Assembly (NCBI GenBank): GCA_022494885.1
Contig: JAGVSM010002988.1
Location: 1 to 64,000 of the forward strand
DNA length: 64,000 nt
From: Micrasema longulum
Taxonomy: Eukaryota; Arthropoda; Insecta; Trichoptera; Brachycentridae
Direction of reading: 5' to 3'
Part shown: positions 56,255-64,000 of the stretch, piece by piece
How the letters are laid out: each line of letters starts with the position of its first letter
Position numbering within the stretch: position 1 is the first letter of the stretch
Translations under genes and position numbers: made by a program
The notes under the pieces: generated by a model
Told to the model about the DNA's origin: nothing
Seen by the model: the letters and a program-made list of their open reading frames with translations, nothing else
The model's database searches: none

Positions 56255-56719
56255 AAACTAGGACGTTAATTAACATATTACAACAGAGATGAAGAACATT
56301 TAAGAGAAGGTAATATAGAAGTCTATGACCTGCCAATGGCTGGTTTAAGTGGCCACTTTACACACTGTGTAACATTCACCATTCTGCCCATATTTGAACA
56401 TCTTTATTTCTTCAATTATTTCATATGTTGATATTTGTGAAGTTAAAGAGCCGAAACCTTTGTTTGTGCCGGTAAGATTCATCTAATTGAATTATTTCAC
56501 CTACATACCAGGCAACGCCTGAAAATGTTATTTTTTCTATTTCTATACTTCTTCATGGACCATGTGGATTTATCAACAATATTTCGAGCTTGTCCAAACT
56601 TCTATATAACCTTCTCTTAAATGTTCTTCATCTCTATTGTAATATGTTAATATAAACAGCTCCTCAGGGAGTTGAATTCAGTCCTTGTCTACAAAAATTT
56701 GAACAAACTTGAAATATTG
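56255..56719. repeat. M1 MITE nearly full copy
   Basis: Left TTAATTAACATATTACAACA GAGATGAAGAACATTTAAG, GGCTGGTTTAAGTGGCCAC, CACACTGTGTAACATTC; centre GTTAAAGAGCCGAAACC and ACCTACATACCAGGCAACGC; right TTCTCTTAAATGTTCTTCAT CTCTATTGTAATATG, CCTCAGGGAG, CAGTCCTTGTCTAC. The second inner arm is deleted. Confidence 0.85.
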
Positions 56720-57498
56720 TTTTAGGACGTAAATGATATTTTGTTCGTGAAAACAGTAGTAATAAATATATCACGCAGAATTGACATCCATTTCCATGCC
56801 ATAATTCTTTGTCGTACCAGTCTAATACCCCCGGGGTTTAATAATAACGCTAGGCATAATTAATACAATGAGTAAAAAACGCAACACGACATAATGAGTT
56901 TGTTCCTGCAATTATCATGCTCGTCAATAGTTTTCCTATTCATGTTTCAAACATAGTTTTTGTGTACGTAACTGTTTCAAATAATGTGGTTTTAGGTTTA
57001 TAACTCTTACGTCAAAACTACAATACCCTGCCCTAGTTAGTTCTTGTATGTTCAATATATAATTTTTGGCAAGAGTTATGAATGCCAATATTTATTTATT
57101 TATTTATTTTAAAGAAATAAATAGTCGACTATGATATGGTAACATTTAAAAAAAATACAGTTTAAAGACTGACCAGCAAAGTTTCTAAAAAGGAATCATA
57201 CATATTTTATTTTATTTTATTGAAATAAACGGCACTTAGTACCATTTACATATAAGTTGCATATAATAAAATACATACATGTACGTGAAATAAGTAAAAT
57301 ATAGTATTTTAAACAAATTATTACTAAACAGTTATTTACAAGTTAAGGAGTAAAAAAAAAGATACACGGATTAAAAATAATATTACTAGTTACAAAAATT
57401 CTTGAAAACTTAAATATTTGGTGATATTTGTGAATATTTGGTGAGAAATATTTTGAACCTGTAAAAAAAAGAGAGAAAAAACAGGAAGAAAGTAACAC
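56720..57498. other. AT-rich, possible LINE tail
   Basis: 57205-57250 (TTTTATTTTATTTTATTGAA ATAAACGGC) looks like the inverted 3' tail of a LINE on the minus strand. No coding part recognised. Confidence 0.4.
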
Positions 57499-57681
57499 GG
57501 TCGGGTTGTGGTTCCGTGGCTAGTGTCTCGGACTCACGGACCAAAGGTCTGTGGTTCGAATCCCACTCTACCCCAACTTGATTCCATTTTCTAATAGTGA
57601 GTAATTTACAACTCGTTGAAAATGGCCCTCAAAATTAAATATTTGGGTCAATCATAGGAACACAAATATTTCTTTAAAAAA
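57499..57681 (+). repeat. SINE2 copy (tRNA-derived), reference
   Basis: GGTTGTGGTTCCGTGGCTAG, TGTCTCGGACTCACGGACC, B box GTGGTTCGAATCCCACTC, body ATTTACAACTCGTTGAAAAT GG, A-rich tail. Near twin at 60157-60338. Confidence 0.9.
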
Positions 57682-59149
57682 AAAACACATTAATAAAAAA
57701 AAATAAAAAAATTAAAACAGTTTTGAATAACACTAAACGAAGATTTTTCTTTTTTAAATTACATGTATTATTATTTAAATCTACCACTTAGGTAAGTAAT
57801 ATAAATATACACAAATACATACTGATAAAAAAAATTTAGAAGAGAAATATTTTGTACTTTTAAATGAAATCAAGAATAGAAAAGGAGAAAAAAAACATAA
57901 TTAAAGAAATTAAAACAATTTTGAAGAATACTAATTGATAAAAAAAAATGTTATCTAGAACTATTAGGTACTAGCTTCTCCTACCCATGAAATACAGGTG
58001 AAGGGCCGTCCTAAATAAACTTAACTTAACATGCAATGAGTCACCAACGTCTTGGTACTTATTGCCTAGAACGTGAAGTCAAGAAGCTATTATTAAATTG
58101 TGTTACAACAAAAGCGTGTGTTTATGTGTATTTGTATGAGAGTAAGTGTAGATGTGTGTTTATATGTATTATTGTAGGAGTAAGTGTTCAGGTGTGTGTA
58201 AGTGTGAGCATCATTCAATAGTTAGTGGGATCGTATCAGAGCCAGAAAAAACAAGTCTTAATTTATTTTTAAATAAATTAAGGGGCATGTAAAATACATC
58301 AATAGATGAAAAAAAGCATTATAGTTAGAGCAAGAACGATAGATGAAAGAGCGTTGTGCATAGTCAGTGCTACAGACTGGCAGATGAAACAAATACTTAT
58401 TTATTGTCACGCGAAAGGGTTCACGCGAAAATGTTCATTATCTAATTACGCGTCCGTGTAGCTAAAGAATTATTATTTTTCCCGTTATTAAAAATTATTT
58501 TCAGCATTTTTTTAGTGCCGATCTCCACTTCCTGATTTTACTTATTTGACTTTAAAAACGAAAAAATGTATCATGTAAAATTTGCAAAATGGTCTACTTA
58601 ACATACAAGAATTAGGACAGTGAATAGGGAAATATTATGTACTACCAATACCGATAAAAATATGTGAAATTGATTTTGAAAAATTGATTGTATTTCTAAA
58701 ATCAATATGGATATTCTCCTTTGAAAATTTAACAAATAAAATTGTTTAAAAATACGTATCCGCGAAAACGCGATATGTTTAACCTGTACAGTAATTGTAA
58801 CGTCAAGATTTTATTTATTTTAATTATCTCTCATAAAACTTTATATTTTTTGTTTTCTATATGAACACATCGCGACGACGCCGACGCGACGTTCTATTTA
58901 AATGTAAAGAGTCACAAACAAAAGACAAAGTTTAACCTAATCGTGACCCCTTTGGGGTGTGGCCAATGCAACGAACTGTTTTCTAAAAAAGTAATCATTA
59001 TCAAAGTAATTTAATTACCTAAAATATTAAAACGATTTTTTTGTGAGATTTTATACATTGATTCACTTAGTTAAACAGTTCAATAATATTGTATATTTAT
59101 TATAATTCTCACTTCGGTATATCTTCTAGTAACTGAAATAATTCAGTCA
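57682..59149. other. AT-rich spacer
   Basis: 58110-58200 is GT-rich with an internal ~45-base imperfect duplication. The frame at 58036-58221 depends on it. No gene recognised. Confidence 0.4.
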
Positions 59150-59345
59150 GATGTTTCTCACTCCCATCAATTAAGGTTTTAGCTCACGAAAACCAGCAAA
59201 TGGAATAATTAAAATATAGATATTTAAACATAGGCAGTATGGTGAGTGTTACAGTGTGTAAAGTGGCCACTTTAATCAGCCAAAGACAGCCCACAAGCCC
59301 TTATACCTAGACATCCATATTCCCTTTTTTAAATGTTTTACTTCT
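59150..59345. repeat. M1 MITE right inner arm
   Basis: AAGGTTTTAGCTCACGAAAA, GTTACAGTGTGTAAAGTGG, CACTTTAATCAGCCAAAGAC, ATACCTAGACATCCATATTCC. One arm only. Confidence 0.75.
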
Positions 59346-59709
59346 CTGTTTGACCATAATGTGACGAAAAAACTAAAGGTACCAATTCAGTGTCCTATAA
59401 ACAGTACGGATGGAGAAATCAAAATAAAAGCCAAGGCCAAAAATTTATATAACATTAAAAAATGTTAATATATTAACGAGGGCTAATATTTTATTTTGTT
59501 ACATATCGTTTTAATACTGTTTAAAATATTCGTTAAAAATGCCGTTCAAACTAATTACCATAACTGTTTTTTTAATCTGCAGGTGGTATCTCCAAAATAT
59601 TGTTTTGGAAGGCTTCAAATTTTACGAAAAGACTAAATGAATCGATCGATCAAAGGGCACTAGTCACACTTTTGGTGATTTCGATATTTCAATGTAAAAT
59701 TATATTTAA

Positions 59710-60070
59710 AATACATTTCAGAGAAGATAATATTGAAGTCTAGGCATTTACAGGGCTTATGACCTGTCGTTGGTTAGTTTAAGTGGCCATTTTACACACT
59801 GTGTAACATTCACTATTCTGCCCTTATTTGAACATTTATATTCCTTCGATTCTTTCATCTATTGATGTTTGTGAAGTTAAAGTGGCGAAACTGTTATTTA
59901 TGCGGGTGAGATACATCGAATTGAATTATTTCACCTACATACTAGGCAACGCCTAAAAATGTATTTTTTTCAATTTCTATACTTCTTCATGGACCAGGTA
60001 GATTTATCAACAATATTTTGAATTGATCAGAATTTTTGTAGACAAGGACTGGATTCAACTCCCTGGGAAG
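59710..60070. repeat. M1 MITE left arm plus centre, then a left terminus
   Basis: AGAGAAGATAATATTGAAGT, GCATTTACAGGGCTTATGAC, CACACTGTGTAACATTCACT, ACCTACATACTAGGCAACGC. It ends with TTTTTGTAGACAAGGACTGG ATTCAACTCCCTGGGAAGC, a left terminus in the wrong order for one element, so two copies were joined or rearranged. Confidence 0.78.
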
Positions 60071-60156
60071 CTTTCAAAATTAACAGAAAATATTGTTGTT
60101 AAATACATATCTTTTAGTCCTCATTCAATATCTAACAAAAAGGCTCTAATCCAACA

Positions 60157-60338
60157 AATAACTTGTAATCGGGTTGTGGCCCTGTGGCTAGTGTCTCGGA
60201 CTCACGGACCAATGGTCCGTGGTTTGAATCCCACTCTACTCCAAATTTATTTCCATTTTCAAATAATGAGTTATTTACAACTCGTTGAAAATGGCCTTAA
60301 AATGAAATATTTAGGTAAATCATAAAAACGCAAAGGGC
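60157..60338 (+). repeat. SINE2 copy
   Basis: GGTTGTGGCCCTGTGGCTAG, TCACGGACCAATGGTCCGTG, B box GTGGTTTGAATCCCACTC, body ATTTACAACTCGTTGAAAAT. Confidence 0.9.
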
Positions 60339-61329
60339 TATGTATAGCGTGTGAGCTCGCCAATACATGACAGTAAAAAAATTATTATCTTTGAATTTCC
60401 TAGAGTTTTAACCATCGAAAAAAAAGAAGATTGGAAATCAAAGCAACAGACAATTGAAATTTGATGAGTATTATTTTAATAAATTGTCTATTACGGAAAA
60501 AATACATCGAGAAATACGCATTTTTATTTATTGTAATAAAAACAGTACAGTAAATTAGAATAAATCATAATATTCTTTATAATAACAATATTAATTAAAA
60601 TGCAAAAATAACACAAATGTAAAAAACGGGTAGCGATTAAAAATAAAAAATACCGATAATTTTATTTTCATTTTAAAATAGGAAAATTACATATATGCAA
60701 AAAAAATGTAACTAGGCAGCTACCAACACTGTTTGAATATTATGAATATTATTGACATGTATTTCAAGCATTGCTGCATTCACGTTGTATTTCTAAGTTG
60801 AACTGTTGTGTTTTTCTATGGTTATGTTTATTGTCATCTGTCATGTATTGGCGAGCTTACAGGCTATACTTACGCCAACGCAAATATTTATTTTTATAAA
60901 AAAAAAAAAAACGAAAATTGTTTCAGCGAATTTAGTTCCATGTTCAAAGAAGACTAGTCCATTGACAAGTTTCCTTTTAACATGGAATTAGAATAAATCA
61001 TTTTATTGAGTGGCAATACTTTATGAGTGCCCTGTCTTTTTACCTCAAAAAATTCAACGTGACACGCTGCAGGATATTAAAGTAATTTCAACATGGATAA
61101 AGAGGAGAATCCGACGAGAAAGCGGATACAAAATTCTGCTTACCTAGACCGTCGAATGTGATCACGATATTGACAAGATGGTAGAAAATAAATAAGAACT
61201 ATAAATCATTCTAACTGTAGGAAGTAGACTTAATATTGTAACCACAGAATTGAATTACTTTTTTACTTAAAAAATAATTTTAAAAAAATCATATTTTTTT
61301 ATATTTTATTACAATTGTTCTCGTAGAAC
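60339..61329. other. AT-rich spacer
   Basis: No gene recognised. Confidence 0.4.
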
Positions 61330-61860
61330 AAGTCCGTGGATGTACAAAAAAAATATAACAGAAAAACTTACCAACAAAACAATATTTTAAATAAACTTTT
61401 ATATTACACTATTATGTCTTATGGCATTTTAGTGTGGGGTCGGGCTGCCGATATTTTCGCAGTTTTTGTTTTGAAAAGGGGGGCAGTGAGAGATATTTAC
61501 AATTTAAATTTTCGGGATTCTTTAAGAAATATTTTTTTAATTAATAAACATTATGACGTTATGTAGTCAGTATATTTATGCGAATATTATGTATGCGCGT
61601 AAAAATATATATCTCTTTAAAAAAATAACATAATAACAATACTAGAAATAAATACAAATTAGTAATCCCGAAATTAAAGCTTAGTAAGGTAAGCACATCG
61701 TTTGAGGGGCACTGCGTACGCTTCTACAATAGAATACCCGACAACGTATAATTTATGACGGACAATAAGTTTACAATTTTTATAAAAGGCGTACTTCTAA
61801 AAAAGGCCTATTATGGACTAGATTAGTACATGGAACTGACAATATTATTTTATTCGTGTT
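61330..61860 (+). pseudogene. LINE (Jockey-like) RT C-terminal half
   Basis: Plus-strand frame 61336-61566 reads LNKLLYYTIMSYGILVWGRA ADIFAVFVLKRGAVRDIYNL, the 'SLLxYGIxVWG...LQKRAIR.I' helix after the RT core. Then after shifts YANIMYARKNIYLF, and from 61642 NTRNKYKLVIPKLKLSKVST SFEGHCVRFYNRIPDNV with a stop, FIKGVLLKKAYYGLD. This block order (NTR, 'F...G...YN.IP', 'FK..L..KAYY') is the Jockey-clade ORF2 C-terminus. 3' untranslated region runs toward 62018, where an M1 MITE starts. No catalytic YxDD remains. Confidence 0.88.
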
Positions 61861-62020
61861 AACTTATTTAATTATTTTTAGAATGTGTAGTTATATATTG
61901 AAACCTGAATATCTCTTTATGTTGTTTTGTTTATTCATTTATATAATGAATTTAACTAAGCGTGTAAATTGTTCCTACCCTGAAGAAAAAGTAAAAAACC
62001 AAAAAAAAATTAATAAAATT

Positions 62021-62436
62021 TAATAATGTTTGAGTATGTTCAAATGCTTGCAGACTGGCTGGATTTCCTCGCTAGGGAGTTATTCATATTTAAATTTGTT
62101 TCAATAGAGAGGGAAAACTTTTTGAGAAGGGAATATGGACGTCTAGGCATTTACAGGGCTTATGACCTGTCATTGGCTGGTTTAAGTGGCCACTTTACAC
62201 ACTGTGTAACATTCATTATTCTGCCCATGTTTGAACATCCACGTTTCCTCAACTCTTCCATCTGTTAACTTTTGTGAAGTAAAAGAGCTAAAACATTTAA
62301 TTACATGGGTGAGATTCATCCGGCTGAACCAAAACTTAAACCAGCCAATGACAGGTCATCGGCCATGTAAATGCCTAGACGTCCATGTTTCCTTCTCAAA
62401 AGTTTTCCCTCTCTGTTGAAATAAATTTAAATAATA
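62021..62436. repeat. M1 MITE copy (variant b) with both arms
   Basis: Left terminus ATGTTTGAGTATGTTCAAAT, GCTAGGGAGTTATTC, arm TTTCAATAGAGAGGGAAAAC, GGCATTTACAGGGCTTATGA, TGGCTGGTTTAAGTGGCC; right arm TAAACCAGCCAATGACAGGT, TAAATGCCTAGACGTCC, TCTCTGTTGAAATAAATTTA. Arms of ~95 bases are about 85-90% complementary. The plus frames across it are not genes. Confidence 0.88.
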
Positions 62437-62839
62437 TAATTTAATTTATTATTTGGAATAAAAATGTATTACTTATTTATGCCAAATAATTAATCTAAAA
62501 TATGCCAAGTTCCTTATTAAAAAAATAAAATACAGTTTCTATCGATTTTCTCAAACTTTGAATCGATGGACTTGTGCCCCTTTAACATTTATCAATTCAA
62601 ATAATGCCATCTGGTGCACGCTTGTAAAAACTTAAAAGGCATCCTTTGTATTTTTTTATTAAAATATATTATTTTCCACATTCATATACGTATTTGTTTC
62701 TAATGTTGATTTTTTTCTTCTATGTGAATAAGATATTATTAGCTCGTTTGAAAATATTGGTAAAATTTCTAAGATTCAATACAACAGATTTCAATACGTT
62801 AAAATAATGAATTTTCAACTAAATTTCAATTAGACTCAC
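62437..62839. other. Intron sequence downstream (minus) of exon 62840
   Basis: AT-rich, nothing recognised. Confidence 0.45.
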
Positions 62840-62944
62840 GCTGTATTGTTGATGCTAATGACATTAGGTGTTAGGGCTGATATCAATATTCCTACTGGGA
62901 TGAATGCTGTCAATAGGTGAAGAACTTTCTTCCACGGCGATACT
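62840..62944 (-). CDS. Internal exon of the unidentified host gene, membrane segment
   Basis: 105-base exon on the minus strand. Acceptor TAATCTATTTTGCAG|A at 62944, donor ACAGC|GTGAGTC at 62840. It begins with one base completing a codon, then 34 codons: VSPWKKVLHLLTAFIPVGIL, ISALTPNVISINNT, with GC left for the next exon. Residues LHLLTAFIPVGILISALTP form a hydrophobic stretch long enough to cross a membrane, and INNT gives a glycosylation sequon after it. Phase matches 46054-46281 and 32853-33105. The upstream exons lie beyond 64000. Which protein this is I cannot say. Confidence 0.75.
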
Positions 62945-63079
62945 CTGCAAAATAGATTACATGTCGATTAAATTATAATTTAAACCAGGCATATTAGTTT
63001 GCTGGCTAAGCTCTGATAGTCAAACAAACCGGACCAAACTCACTATAAAGGTTAATTACCTTTGCAGTTTTAAGATAAC

Positions 63080-63326
63080 TTAATATTTCTACAATATCTT
63101 TACTAATATAATATCTAGAGCGTTTGATTGCCATGCAATAAGTATCGGGTTCGATTTCCGATATGTTTGACATGAAGTCATAATTTAAAACAAAATATTT
63201 TAAATGTCTCTGAAGTCTGATCATCTGACCTTCATGTTATCAAAATGATCAAGTTACGCTGCAGTTGGTGTACTAATGGAGTGTCCAAAGCACCATTAGG
63301 TGCTGTTGGGATAAAGTGATGGTGCT
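63080..63326 (+). repeat. SINE3 copy
   Basis: Head partly degraded; B box GGGTTCGATTTCCGATATG, body CTGAAGTCTGATCATCTGAC CTTCATG, then GTACTAATGGAGTGTCCAAA GCACCATTAGGTGC and GATGGTG in place of the full tail. Confidence 0.8.
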
Positions 63327-63339
63327 TATGTCAAATTGA

Positions 63340-64000
63340 ATTTTTGTTTTTCATTTTTATTTATACATTTTATCATACAAGAATACATTTTTTGTATAGC
63401 TAACGTACCCCGTTCCAAGCTAGGCAATTACATTAATACACAATAATAATTTACAAAGTAATAGAAATAACAGCCAAAAATAATATAAACTTACTAGAAT
63501 ACACATATCAAAACATATAAATATATATATATACTATACATATACATATTTAAATAGGTGCGAAGGTTTTCACGGTCACTGTTATCAATATGTTTCTTTT
63601 TTGGGTGACTCAGTTTACCCTGCAGATGGCTCCTGCAATGGTGGCCGAAACGTCGGAACAAATCCAACACACACGGTATCACCCGAAAAGAAAACATATT
63701 AATATAAATATTTGACAATTGTCGTCTGCATTACTTTGCGGGTTGTTTAACCCATCACGTAATGCACACAGTAAACTTAATATGTTAAAAATTGATTAAT
63801 ACAAAGCAGATAGCTGCTAAACTGCCGATATGTACAGAAAAATAGATCCATATTATACGCAGAAGCCGTATTCAGCAATCAAATTGCCGTATTAATACAT
63901 TAATACATACACAATTTAATTTATATGTACGCAAAACTTCATGATTGTCATTTGGTTTTTCAAAATTATTCTTATTTTTTATGTTTTATTTTCAACATCC
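63340..64000 (-). pseudogene. LINE 3' end (L1 family), copy 2, interrupted
   Basis: Parallels 5700-6110: ACCCCGTTCCAAGCTAGGCA ATTACATT at 63408, TAGAAATAACAGCCAAAAAT, and, after a PLE insertion (63545-63710), GCAAAACTTCATGATTGTCA and TTATTTTTTATGTTTTATTT at the window end. The coding part would start beyond 64000. Confidence 0.75.
63545..63710. mobile_element. Penelope-like family A, collapsed terminal hairpin
   Basis: Left GCGAAGGTTTTCACGGTCAC TGTTATCAATATG, TTTTTTGGGTGAC and right GATGGCTCCTGCAATGGTGG CCGAAACGTCGG, CACCCGAAAAGAAAACATAT are the two inverted ends of the family A elements at 10028 and 42600 with nothing between them. Inserted in the L1 LINE 3' end. Confidence 0.75.

Noticed and set aside
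62026..62419. Plus-strand frames of 80 and 62 codons
   Set aside because: They coincide with an M1 MITE copy and include its arms.

Overview
This is a eukaryotic nuclear window, AT-rich and gene-poor, and it reads as insect DNA. Lepidoptera is plausible: two non-autonomous Helitron-like families have ends typical of moth and butterfly repeats (a CTAGCGGACCCGACAGACG start, a CAAAGTCGCGGATGAAAGCT end). The repeats are otherwise Penelope-like elements (PLEs) with GIY-YIG domains, many dead non-LTR retrotransposons (LINEs), tRNA-derived SINEs, mariner and piggyBac-like relics, and large foldback MITEs. There is no operon structure and no prokaryotic signal. Species and order are inference.

Only one host gene is convincing. 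Three minus-strand exons at 62840-62944, 46054-46281 and 32853-33105 have AG/GT splice sites, matching phases (each begins with the last base of a codon; both donors leave two bases), and a stop followed by AATAAA about 105 bases on. They give the last ~194 residues of a protein with a hydrophobic segment, a four-cysteine C-terminal region and an acidic tail. The 5' part lies outside the window, beyond 64000. The introns (16.6 kb and 12.9 kb) are filled with the transposon debris listed here, so most of 33-63 kb is intron.

Layout: 0.5-7 kb has LINE fragments, a PLE with inverted termini (865-1841), a SINE and foldback MITEs; 8-11 kb a second PLE with inverted termini (10028-10795) between SINEs; 11-13.5 kb is nearly featureless apart from one GC-richer, LTR-like island; 14-15 kb a ~730-bp palindromic MITE; 16 kb a (TTTTC)n array; 17.4-19.1 kb an element with terminal inverted repeats and a run of spaced ~40-bp boxes; 20-23.6 kb a Helitron-like copy, a PLE interrupted by a SINE, and a LINE 3' end; 26-28 kb a core-deleted piggyBac-like element, sitting in a second copy of that LINE, with a mariner piece inside it; 29.4-29.9 kb a recent tandem duplication; 30-35 kb several LINE ends, an LTR with primer-binding site, and the gene's last exon; 35-37 kb PLE and mariner relics; 38.2-40.3 kb a LINE C-terminus expanded into a higher-order tandem array; 41-63 kb the intron repeats, a GACGTT hexanucleotide array (53.1 kb), an inverted pair of an unnamed repeat (44.8/54.5 kb) and LINE relics at 55.8 and 61.4 kb.

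No new functional system with cooperating genes is visible. The items most worth following are the split host gene, the LINE-derived satellite, the PLEs cut down to the GIY-YIG domain between inverted termini, and the piggyBac-like element with a paralogous empty site. All family calls come from reading the sequence without database searches.
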